Positions 53,329 through 61,225 of a stretch of 64,000 nt of DNA are shown piece after piece. The stretch's first letter is position 1. Each line of letters begins with the position of its first letter. Position numbers and translations under genes: made by a program. The DNA comes from Jeotgalibacillus soli (GTDB taxonomy: Bacteria > Bacillota > Bacilli > Bacillales > Jeotgalibacillaceae), in NCBI RefSeq assembly GCF_000829435.1, contig NZ_JXRP01000018.1, positions 620,001 to 684,000 of the forward strand, given 5' to 3'. The notes under the pieces were generated by a model that worked only from the letters and a program-made list of their open reading frames with translations, was not told where the DNA came from and made no database searches.

Positions 53329-53456
53329 AATCAAAGATAAGAATTAAGATGTAAGTTGGATATTACTTATTATCATAATACTAAAAAATAAATTTTAAGT
53401 GAAATACTGAATGTATCACATACATAGGATTCTAAATAGAGTATGGAGGTGCAGCA

Positions 53457-54245
53457 ATGGGGGAAAGACTTAAAGGGAAAATATCATTAATCACAGGAAG
53501 TGCTCGAGGACTCGGTGCTATGGAATGTATGTCATTTTCTGAAGAAGGTGCGAATGTTATCATTATGGCAGACATTCTCTTAAAGGAACTAGAGGAAACG
53601 GTCAAGATTGTAGAGAAATCAGGATCTGCAAGAGTAGTCCCTTTAAAATTAGATGTAACGAGAGAGGGAGATTGGCAGAACGCAGTGGAATATATTGAGA
53701 AAGAATTTGGCAAGCTTGACATTTTAGTTAACAACGCAGGAATCACCAAAAGAGTAACGTTTGTAGATTGTAGCTTGGAAGAATGGAACAAAGTTATTGC
53801 TGTCAATCAGACGGGAACATTTTTAGGAATGAAATATTGTTCAGAACTGTTAAAACGCTCTGGATCAGGTTCCATTATAAATAAGTCATCTATTGCAGGA
53901 ATGACGGGGTATTTCGCTGCACCCTACACAGCCAGTAAATGGGCGATCCGTGGCATGACAAAAGCTGCAGCTATGGAATTTGCAGACTGGGGAATTAGAG
54001 TGAATTCCATAAATCCTGGATTTATCTGGTCACCTCTAACGGAACCTGCTAAAGAGATGGTCGAAGCATTTTATGAAGTTACAGCTTTGGAGAGAGCAGG
54101 TATACCCGAAGAAATTGCAAAAGTAGTTCTATTTTTGGCTTCAGATGACTCTTCTTTTATTACAGGAAGTGAAATTGTGGTGGATGGAGGGCTCACAGCA
54201 GGAGGAGAGATTAGAGGCGTCGCTAAAAATCTTGGTATATATTAG
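53457..54245 (+). CDS. Short-chain dehydrogenase/reductase of the catabolic island
   Basis: 262 residues. Coenzyme site TGSARGLGAME, DILVNNAG, catalytic Ser in NKSSIAGMTG and YTASK. It is a classical SDR of the 3-oxoacyl reductase / secondary alcohol dehydrogenase / hydroxysteroid dehydrogenase type. An Asp at the end of the second strand region (ADILLKE) suggests NAD preference. Next to a ketone-carboxylase-like pair, oxidation of a secondary alcohol to a ketone is an attractive role but is inference. SD GGAGGTGC is five bases before the ATG. Confidence 0.85.
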   Translation: MGERLKGKISLITGSARGLGAMECMSFSEEGANVIIMADILLKELEETVKIVEKSGSARVVPLKLDVTREGDWQNAVEYIEKEFGKLDILVNNAGITKRVTFVDCSLEEWNKVIAVNQTGTFLGMKYCSELLKRSGSGSIINKSSIAGMTGYFAAPYTASKWAIRGMTKAAAMEFADWGIRVNSINPGFIWSPLTEPAKEMVEAFYEVTALERAGIPEEIAKVVLFLASDDSSFITGSEIVVDGGLTAGGEIRGVAKNLGIY

Positions 54246-54439
54246 AATATTTTCTGAATAAATATAAGATAAATTTTACTTCCTATTCGACACCATTTTG
54301 CTCTGTTATAGTATTCGTTTTGGCTTTTATGGTTTTAATTTACCTCTATATATCCACTTGAGTGTTTTTAAAATTTAATATTTTTTAATGCAACACTAGT
54401 GCTATATACCAAATATTTAAATTGAATATTCTAATTATA

Positions 54440-54469
54440 TTGACAAACATACCATCTAGTCGGTATTAT
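54440..54469 (+). promoter_or_regulatory. Promoter with TetR-type operator, site 3
   Basis: TTGACA at 54440, an 18-base spacer and TATTAT at 54464. ATACCATCTAGTCGGTAT at 54449-54466 is identical to site 1, with the same three-base gap after the -35 box. It drives the long operon that contains the TetR gene itself, so autoregulation is expected. Confidence 0.85.
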
Positions 54470-54540
54470 TTGTTTATACAAAGTATTAAAGTTTGGTCAA
54501 TGATAGAATCTTAACTATAAGTTCGCAATTCTCTAGTAAC

Positions 54541-54558
54541 ATACCATCTAGATAGTTT
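54541..54558 (+). promoter_or_regulatory. Degenerate operator, site 4
   Basis: ATACCATCTAGATAGTTT keeps the left half of the palindrome exactly and loses the right half. It has no promoter boxes of its own and is 75 bases downstream of site 3. It may be an auxiliary half-site or a decayed copy. Confidence 0.5.
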
Positions 54559-54571
54559 CTAATCTTAGGAG

Positions 54572-54985
54572 GTGAGGATCATAATCCACCATACCAAAAT
54601 CCGCACAAGGTATTGTGAATCTGATGCTTTGGGGCATATTAATAACATAAGCTATCTCGTATATTTGGAGCAGGCTCGTGTGGATTTTATGATGGATTGC
54701 AAGATCATTAATAAGATTGAAGATTGGCCTTTTGTACTCGTTTCTATAAGATGTGATTACAAGAAACAGATATATATTAATAATAAAATAATTATAATAT
54801 CTAAAATAGATGAGATCGGTCGAAGTAGTTTCAAGCTTTGTCATGAGCTGCGAAATATTGGATCTGATGAATTACTGGCTAATGGTGAAGCAGTAATGGT
54901 TTATTTTGATTTAAATAAACAAAAAAGTGCTCCTATTCCAAGAGAAATGCGCAGTAAAATGGAAAAATATACACAAATTAATTAA
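54572..54985 (+). CDS. Acyl-CoA thioesterase (4HBT hotdog family), unusual start
   Basis: About 135 residues. HHTKIRTRYCESDALGHINN and YLVYLEQARVDFM are the 4-hydroxybenzoyl-CoA thioesterase signature, with catalytic Asp in ESDALGH. The reaction would be hydrolysis of an acyl-CoA. The perfect SD AGGAGG (54567-54572) is eight bases from an ATA at 54581, where homologues would start with ATG-Ile-His-His. The only ordinary start codon in frame is a GTG at 54572 that overlaps the SD. Either ATA is used, or the start was lost and expression is poor. Confidence 0.7.
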   Translation: MRIIIHHTKIRTRYCESDALGHINNISYLVYLEQARVDFMMDCKIINKIEDWPFVLVSIRCDYKKQIYINNKIIIISKIDEIGRSSFKLCHELRNIGSDELLANGEAVMVYFDLNKQKSAPIPREMRSKMEKYTQIN

Positions 54986-55032
54986 TATCTCAGAGTGTTC
55001 ATATGAGAGGCTTATAGAAAAGGTGTGAAAAA

Positions 55033-55635
55033 ATGACAACAGATTCAACAAATGTAACCAGAAGACAAGGGAGTGACACAAAAACTGAAATTTTAGATGT
55101 AGCATTATCCTTGTTCGTGACGAAAGGATATCATCCAACATCCATGCAGGACATTGCTGAAGCAGCTGGATTAACCAAGGGTGGATTATATTATTATCTA
55201 AAAAGTAAGGACGAGGTCCTGTATTTGCTTCATGATCGCTTCATTATGGAGGGGTTAAGCTGGTTGCGAAAAGTAGAAGAGGAAGTTAATGACCCGGAGA
55301 AAAAGTTAGTTAAACTCCTAAAAACTCATCTCGCCATAATCGATCAATACAAGGATGACATCACTTTATTTTTTGAAGCAATGAAATATTTAAGTCAAGA
55401 AAAAAGACAAGAAGTTAAATCAAAAAGAGATGATTATGAAAAGATATTTATTAAGGCAATTGAAGAGGGAAGAAATCAGGGAGTATTTTCAATTGCCAGC
55501 AGTGAAATTGCCGTATTGTATATACTTGGAGCCGGCAATTTTATGTACACCTGGTATAAGCCAGAAGGTAAAAAAACAATTGAAGAACTCGCTGATATAT
55601 TTATCGGAATGATCATGAACGGTTTGGTCAAATAA
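55033..55635 (+). CDS. TetR/AcrR family repressor of the island
   Basis: 200 residues. The HTH lies at about 17-63: KTEILDVALSLFVTKGYHPT, then SMQDIAEAAGLTKGGLYYYL and KSKDEVL, the TetR_N signature. The C-terminal ligand domain resembles fatty-acid or CoA-ester-sensing members (FadR/KstR2-like) only in general layout. It is encoded inside the operon behind site 3. It is the only transcription factor in the island, so it is the best candidate to bind the ATACC-N8-GGTAT sites. The inducer could be an acyl-CoA of the pathway. SD AAAAGGTG precedes the ATG. Confidence 0.88.
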   Translation: MTTDSTNVTRRQGSDTKTEILDVALSLFVTKGYHPTSMQDIAEAAGLTKGGLYYYLKSKDEVLYLLHDRFIMEGLSWLRKVEEEVNDPEKKLVKLLKTHLAIIDQYKDDITLFFEAMKYLSQEKRQEVKSKRDDYEKIFIKAIEEGRNQGVFSIASSEIAVLYILGAGNFMYTWYKPEGKKTIEELADIFIGMIMNGLVK

Positions 55636-55656
55636 CCTCTAAAGGAGAAGATAGAG

Positions 55657-56631
55657 TTGGAAGTGAACAAACAGCACCTATTAGGGATTTATCAAACGAT
55701 GGTAATGATACGTAGGTTTGAAGAGAGAATGTCCCAATTGTTCGCCAGTGGACATATTCCAGGGTTCCTTCACCTATCTATTGGTCAGGAAGCAGTTGCT
55801 GCTGGGGTTTGTGCCCACCTCCGTGAGAATGACTATATTACAAGTACTCATCGAGGTCACGGACACTGTATCGCAAAAGGTGCTAATGTGAAAAAAATGA
55901 TGGCTGAATTATTTGGGAAACAAACGGGTTATTGCAAAGGAAAGGGAGGTTCGATGCACGTGGCCGACGTAGATATTGGCATACTCGGTGCAAACGGGAT
56001 AGTTGGAGCCGGGTTACCAATCGCTGTAGGTGCAGCCCTTTCTGCTAAATCACAAGGAAATGGTCAAGTCGCTGTTTCATTCTTTGGAGAAGGTGCATCA
56101 GGATCGGGGTATTTTCACGAAGCATTGAATATGGCTGCTGTATTAAAATTACCTATCATTTTTTTATGCGAAAGCAATCAATATGCTGAATTCACATCCC
56201 GTAGTACTCATTTACCTGTCCTGACTGTAGCTGAAAGAAGTAAAGCCTATGGTTTAGAAGGATTTTGTGTGGATGGCAACAATGCACTGGAAGTTTTTGA
56301 AAAATTATCTTTTATCATTGAAACTGTTCGGGCAGGAAATGGGCCTGTAATTGTCGAGTGTTTTACCAATCGCTGGACTGGTCATTATGAAGGAGATCCA
56401 CAGAGGTATCGTCCAGAAGGTGAGGTTCAAGAATGGAAGAAAAAAGATCCAATCCTCGCTTTAGAAAAAGTCATGACCAACCAATATAAAATAGTTAATC
56501 CTCAACTTGAGGAAATCAGAAAATTCGTAGAAAAGGAATTGGATGAAGCGGAGCAATTTTCAAAAAACAGTCCACTTCCTCAGGGAGAAGAAACGCTAGA
56601 AGATGTATATGCTGCTACTTCAGGGAGGTAA
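55657..56631 (+). CDS. Thiamine-diphosphate dehydrogenase E1 alpha (acetoin/2-oxo-acid type)
   Basis: 324 residues. The TPP motif is GEGASGSGYFHEALNMAAVL ending in LCESN, with HRGHGHCIAKG and GKGGSMHVAD earlier, as in AcoA-type E1 alpha subunits. The complex decarboxylates a 2-oxo acid or cleaves acetoin and hands the acyl group to a lipoyl arm. The start is a TTG with SD AAAGGAG nine bases upstream. E1 beta starts five bases after the stop. The short length (no N-terminal extension) favours the acetoin-type family over pyruvate or branched-chain E1. Confidence 0.9.
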   Translation: MEVNKQHLLGIYQTMVMIRRFEERMSQLFASGHIPGFLHLSIGQEAVAAGVCAHLRENDYITSTHRGHGHCIAKGANVKKMMAELFGKQTGYCKGKGGSMHVADVDIGILGANGIVGAGLPIAVGAALSAKSQGNGQVAVSFFGEGASGSGYFHEALNMAAVLKLPIIFLCESNQYAEFTSRSTHLPVLTVAERSKAYGLEGFCVDGNNALEVFEKLSFIIETVRAGNGPVIVECFTNRWTGHYEGDPQRYRPEGEVQEWKKKDPILALEKVMTNQYKIVNPQLEEIRKFVEKELDEAEQFSKNSPLPQGEETLEDVYAATSGR

Positions 56632-56636
56632 ATAAA

Positions 56637-57632
56637 TTGGCACTGTTGCGTTTTAATCAGGCGATAAATGCAGCTTTGAAAGAGGAAATGACACTCAATC
56701 CACAGGTTTTTATAGCGGGAGAGGATATTGGAGCCTCGGGAGGTTCATTTGGTGTAACAAAAGGGTTACTAAAAGAATTCGGAGGGTCACGTGTTATCGA
56801 TACACCTATTAGTGAAGGTGCGATTGTGGGTTTAGCTGTGGGTTCTGCTGCAAGTGGGTTAAGACCTGTTGTAGAAATTATGTTTATTGATTTCATAGGG
56901 GTTTGCTTTGATATGATTTTAAATCAAGCAGCAAAAATGCGATACATGACAGGAGGAAATATGAACCTGCCGCTCGTTATAAGGACACAGTCAGGAGCAG
57001 GTTCCAATGCGGGTCCACAGCATTCTCAAAGCTTAGAAGCGATGCTTATGCATATTCCTGGATTGAAGGTAGTGATGCCTTCTAATTCATACGATGCTAA
57101 AGGATTACTAAAAACAGCTATCCGTGATGAAAATCCTGTCATTTTTATTGAAAATAAGATGTTATATGGCTCAAAAGGGGAAGTTCCGGATGAAGAATAC
57201 ACAATTCCTTTCGGAAAAGCAAAAGTTGTTAAGGAAGGAAATGATGTTACCATTGTAGCTCTAGGACAAATGGTACCGAAAGCACTGTTAGCAGCAAATG
57301 AGTTGGATAAGAAAGGAATCAGCACAGAAGTGATTGATCCACGAACAATCACTCCTTTAGACAAAGACTCAATTTTACAGTCTGTGATTAAAACTGGAAG
57401 ACTAGTAATTGTCCATGAAGCTGTGAAAATTGGAGGTATCGGTGCAGAAATTACTGCCATGGTGCAAGAAGAGGCGTTTGATTATCTAGATGCACCAATT
57501 CAAAGGGTAGCAGCACCTTTTACACCAGTCCCTTATAGTAAACCATTAGAGGACTACTATTTACCGAATGAAAATAAAATTATAGAAGCCGTCATGCGAA
57601 TCTGTGTCGGAAGGCAATTTGCATTGTCTTGA
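56637..57632 (+). CDS. Thiamine-diphosphate dehydrogenase E1 beta
   Basis: 331 residues, forming the alpha2beta2 E1. FIAGEDIGASGGSFGVTKGL and DTPISEGAIVGLAVG are the transketolase-like pyrimidine domain. VIDPRTITPLDKDSIL and VHEAVKIGGIGAEI are the C-terminal domain. The start is a TTG with SD GGGAGG. It is tightly packed between E1 alpha and E2. Confidence 0.92.
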   Translation: MALLRFNQAINAALKEEMTLNPQVFIAGEDIGASGGSFGVTKGLLKEFGGSRVIDTPISEGAIVGLAVGSAASGLRPVVEIMFIDFIGVCFDMILNQAAKMRYMTGGNMNLPLVIRTQSGAGSNAGPQHSQSLEAMLMHIPGLKVVMPSNSYDAKGLLKTAIRDENPVIFIENKMLYGSKGEVPDEEYTIPFGKAKVVKEGNDVTIVALGQMVPKALLAANELDKKGISTEVIDPRTITPLDKDSILQSVIKTGRLVIVHEAVKIGGIGAEITAMVQEEAFDYLDAPIQRVAAPFTPVPYSKPLEDYYLPNENKIIEAVMRICVGRQFALS

Positions 57633-57649
57633 TAGGGAGGAGGATTTAA

Positions 57650-58687
57650 ATGAAATTACAGGTAAGTCGTATATTTGCTTCCCCCCGTGCAAGAAAAATG
57701 GCTGAGCTTCAGAATATTCCCTTGGACCAGGTAGAAGGAAGCGGAGCTACCGGAAGAATAATTGAAGAGGATCTGCGTTTTTACAAGCAAAAAAATAAAA
57801 GCGCTTACATTAATTCCGGAAGCAAAACATTTAAAAAAATGGAACCTAAGATAGTTAAGGCTACTCCTCTAGCTAAACAGATAGCAAAAGTGGAAAAAAT
57901 TCACTTAAATGCAATTAGGGGCTCAGGCTTGGATGGGAAAATTACGAGCTCTGACGTCCTCCAACTTGTAGCCAATGTATCTCGGACAAGTTTTGAATCT
58001 GCACTGGAATCCGAACACAGAATACCGTTAACTGGCATGAGAAAAATTATTGCAGAACGAATGCTGTACAGTAAACAAACCTCTCCACACGTTACAATAA
58101 CGGTCAAAGCAGAAGTGACAAGGTTTGACGAATACCGGAAGCAAGGGATGAAAAATGGGATTAAATTCAGCTTCACGGATCTCATGATTATGATTGTTGC
58201 ACAAAGTCTACAGAATCATCCAAAGATTAACGTATCTCTTGATAAGCAAGAAATTGTATATTATCAAGATTGCAATATAGGTGTTGCAGTTGCACTTGAT
58301 GACGGACTGGTTGTTCCTGTTATTCATCATGCAAATCAAAAATCTTTATCGGTTATTTCAAAGGAATTGAAAGAGAAGGTAAATCGAGTCAAGCAAGGGA
58401 AGTTTCTACCGGAGGATTTACAAAATGGCCGGTTTACCATTAGTAATTTAGGAATGTATAATGTTGACGCATTTACACCCATCATTAATCAACCGGAAAG
58501 CGCAATTCTAGGTATAGGAAGAATAATTGAGGACTTGCTAGTCCAAAATGGTCAGATTCGAATCGGTAAAACCATGGTGCTGTCACTTTCCTTTGACCAT
58601 CGTGTAATTGATGGTGTGCCTGCTGCTTTATTCTTAAATAATATCAAAGACATAATAGAAAATTTGGAACTTCTGCAAATCTCTTGA
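57650..58687 (+). CDS. E2 acyltransferase without lipoyl domain, with two E3-binding domains
   Basis: 345 residues. The protein starts at once with a peripheral-subunit-binding domain (ASPRARKMAELQNIPLDQVE, GSGATGRIIEEDL, about 10-45). A second one follows (ATPLAKQIAKVEKIHLNAIR, GSGLDGKITSSDVL, about 72-107). The catalytic domain is about 125-345, with DHRVIDG near the end. The N-terminal lipoyl domain present in nearly all E2 proteins is missing. SD GGGAGGAGG before the ATG is ideal and no lipoyl-like frame lies upstream, so this is not a truncation seen from a wrong start. The lipoyl domain is found on the next gene product. Confidence 0.92.
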   Translation: MKLQVSRIFASPRARKMAELQNIPLDQVEGSGATGRIIEEDLRFYKQKNKSAYINSGSKTFKKMEPKIVKATPLAKQIAKVEKIHLNAIRGSGLDGKITSSDVLQLVANVSRTSFESALESEHRIPLTGMRKIIAERMLYSKQTSPHVTITVKAEVTRFDEYRKQGMKNGIKFSFTDLMIMIVAQSLQNHPKINVSLDKQEIVYYQDCNIGVAVALDDGLVVPVIHHANQKSLSVISKELKEKVNRVKQGKFLPEDLQNGRFTISNLGMYNVDAFTPIINQPESAILGIGRIIEDLLVQNGQIRIGKTMVLSLSFDHRVIDGVPAALFLNNIKDIIENLELLQIS

Positions 58688-58702
58688 TTAGGAGCAGTGA
58701 AT

Positions 58703-60394
58703 ATGAAAAAAGAGATAATTGTACCCAAGGCAGGCCTGACTATGACGCATGCAACCATTGATTCATGGCATGTTGCTGAAGGGGATCAAGTCAAAAAAGA
58801 TCAGGCAATTCTTGATCTTATGACAGAGAAAATTACAGTAGAAGTAAACTCACCTGATGACGGATTTATTGTCTCCATTCAAAAAAGAGAAGGAGAAACA
58901 GTCACAGTCGGAGAAGTTTTGGCTGTATTTGAAACAGATCAAAAAAAAGCAGATTCAGATCATTCATCGATAACAAATAAACGCCCAACTCAAGAAATGA
59001 CAAAAAGCAAAAACAAAAATGCTTATGATGTGGCTATTATAGGGGGAGGTCCCGGCGGGTATGTTGCTGCAATACGCGCTGCACAGCTAGGTGGAAAAGT
59101 AGCACTCATTGAAAAGGAAAGTATGGGCGGTGTATGTCTGAATACAGGATGTATTCCTACTAAAACACTTTTAAGAGCATCCGAAATTCTCAAACTATCT
59201 AGAAATGCTTCTGCATATGGAATCTTCTTTGATCAACCTCGAATAGATTACGGAAACCTGATGAACTACAAGGAAAACACAATAAAAAAACTACAAAAAG
59301 GTATTATACACTTGCTCAAAAAAAATAAGGTTGAGTCCATTCAAGGAATAGGAATAGTAATCTCCCCCACCCAGATCGAAATCCAACAAGAAGAAAATAT
59401 TTTTTCGATTGAAGCTAAAAATATTATTATAGCTACCGGATCACAACCAATTATACCGAATATATCCGGACTGAGGGATATAGGACCAATGACGAGTAAC
59501 GAAGCATTGACACGAGAAGAGTTACCGAAAAGCATAGCAATTATAGGAGCCGGAGCCATCGGATGTGAATTTGCAGGGATTTATGCCCCTTTTGGAGTGA
59601 AGGTAACCTTAATTGAAAGCGCTGATCAAATTTTGCCTGAGGCAGATCAAGATGTAGCCAAATGTTTAAGTGAATCCTTGAAGAAGGAAGGAGTACGAAT
59701 CCTTGTTTCATCTCAAGTCACACACACAAAAAAGGAAAACACTAAAAAAATTCTTACTGTCGAAACGGATAAAGGAATAGAAGAAATCCTGGTCGATGAT
59801 ATTCTCATAGCCACTGGAAGAAAGCCTAATATAGAAGGTTTGCTCAAATTTGAAGTGAGGATGGAAGGAAAAAATATTTGGGTTGATAAACAAATGCGTA
59901 CAAGCATCCCATCACTCTATGCCGTTGGTGATGTGACTGGCATGGAATATTTAGCCCATGTAGCATCTGCACAGGGCATGGTAGCAGGAGAAAACTGTAT
60001 GGAAAACCCCTCAGCAATGGACTATAGGACCGTCTCACGTTGCATTTATACTAGTCCAGAGATAGCTTCAGTTGGGTTAAGTGAAAAGCAAGCAAAGGAC
60101 CAAAATTATGATTTTGATATAGGAAAATATTATTTCGAGTCTAATGGAAGAGCATTGACTTACGGAGAAACAACGGGATTCGTAAAGGTTTTGAGGGAAA
60201 AGAAATACGGCCAAATCCTCGGAGTTCATATTATTGGACCGAATGCATCAGAGTTGATTGGTGAGGCCGTAATGTCAATCCACCTTGAAACAACAACTGA
60301 GGAATTTGCGTTGGCGATTCATCCACATCCTACCTTATCTGAAGCATTTTTTGAAGCGATCCTTTCCAGCATGGGTCGAGGAATACACTCTTGA
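58703..60394 (+). CDS. E3 dihydrolipoamide dehydrogenase with N-terminal lipoyl domain
   Basis: 563 residues. Residues 1-78 are a lipoyl domain with the modified Lys43 in LMTEKITVEV. A polar linker (about 79-107) leads to a full E3: FAD site AIIGGGPGGYVAAIRAAQLG, redox GGVCLNTGCIPTK, NAD site IGAGAIGCEFAG, and the C-terminal HPHPTLSEAF with the catalytic His-Glu pair. It regenerates the disulfide of the lipoyl arm and makes NADH. The start is the ATG eight bases after AGGAG; a GTG six bases earlier is too close. Lipoyl-bearing E3 proteins are known elsewhere, but here it seems to be the only lipoyl domain of the complex. Confidence 0.94.
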   Translation: MKKEIIVPKAGLTMTHATIDSWHVAEGDQVKKDQAILDLMTEKITVEVNSPDDGFIVSIQKREGETVTVGEVLAVFETDQKKADSDHSSITNKRPTQEMTKSKNKNAYDVAIIGGGPGGYVAAIRAAQLGGKVALIEKESMGGVCLNTGCIPTKTLLRASEILKLSRNASAYGIFFDQPRIDYGNLMNYKENTIKKLQKGIIHLLKKNKVESIQGIGIVISPTQIEIQQEENIFSIEAKNIIIATGSQPIIPNISGLRDIGPMTSNEALTREELPKSIAIIGAGAIGCEFAGIYAPFGVKVTLIESADQILPEADQDVAKCLSESLKKEGVRILVSSQVTHTKKENTKKILTVETDKGIEEILVDDILIATGRKPNIEGLLKFEVRMEGKNIWVDKQMRTSIPSLYAVGDVTGMEYLAHVASAQGMVAGENCMENPSAMDYRTVSRCIYTSPEIASVGLSEKQAKDQNYDFDIGKYYFESNGRALTYGETTGFVKVLREKKYGQILGVHIIGPNASELIGEAVMSIHLETTTEEFALAIHPHPTLSEAFFEAILSSMGRGIHS

Positions 60395-60410
60395 TTAGAA
60401 GGGAGAAATC

Positions 60411-61202
60411 ATGATGGATAATAAGTTTCAATATATCAAATATGAAAAAGATAAGGGTATTGCCACAATCATGATTGACCGGCCTGAACGACTAAATGCA
60501 ATCGATGAAATAGTATTAGATGAACTAGAGGAAGCTTTCAAAATGTTAGATCAAGATGATCAAATACAAATTGCTATTATTACTGGCGGTGGCGATAAGG
60601 CTTTTGTAGCCGGCGGTGATATAGATGCAATGAAAAGAATGAATGTGATGGAAGGAAAAAAGTTTGTGTATAGAGGACAGCAGGTATTAAATCAAATTGA
60701 GAATTGCAACAAAGTCGTCATAGCTGCCATTAACGGCTATACATTGGGTGGCGGAATGGAATTAGCATTGGCATGTGATATAAGGATTGCATCAGAAAAC
60801 GCGAAATTGGGACTTCCTGAAGTATGTATTGGGCTCTACCCAGGTTGGGGAGGGACTCAGCGTCTTGTTCGGCTGGTTGGTAAAGGGATTACCAAAGAAT
60901 TAGTATTCACTGGAAACCGATTAACAGCTGAGGAGGCGAAAGAACTGGGAATTGTTAATAAAGTCGTCAAACATGATGAACTTATGTTTCATTGCCACCA
61001 AATGGCGGAAAAAATTTTAACGAATAGTCGCATAGCAGTGATGCAGGCAAAGACTGCCATTAATCAGGGAAGCGAAATCTCCTTGACTCAGGGCTTAGCA
61101 TTAGAAGCGGAGGCCTGGCTAGTTAATTTTAGTTCGGAGGACCGAGTAGAGGGACTTACAGCATTTCTTGAGAAAAGAAGTCCGCAATATCAAGGTAAAT
61201 AA
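60411..61202 (+). CDS. Enoyl-CoA hydratase/isomerase family protein
   Basis: 263 residues of the crotonase fold. The oxyanion hole is AFVAGGDIDAM and INGYTLGGGMELALACD. Both Glu residues used by true hydratases are present, in GMELALACD and LPEVCIGLYPGWGGTQRL. It therefore probably hydrates a 2-enoyl-CoA. SD GAAGGGAG precedes the double ATG. It sits 16 bases after E3 in the same operon. Confidence 0.9.
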   Translation: MMDNKFQYIKYEKDKGIATIMIDRPERLNAIDEIVLDELEEAFKMLDQDDQIQIAIITGGGDKAFVAGGDIDAMKRMNVMEGKKFVYRGQQVLNQIENCNKVVIAAINGYTLGGGMELALACDIRIASENAKLGLPEVCIGLYPGWGGTQRLVRLVGKGITKELVFTGNRLTAEEAKELGIVNKVVKHDELMFHCHQMAEKILTNSRIAVMQAKTAINQGSEISLTQGLALEAEAWLVNFSSEDRVEGLTAFLEKRSPQYQGK

Positions 61203-61225
61203 GTTAATAGAAGAGAGGATTATGT

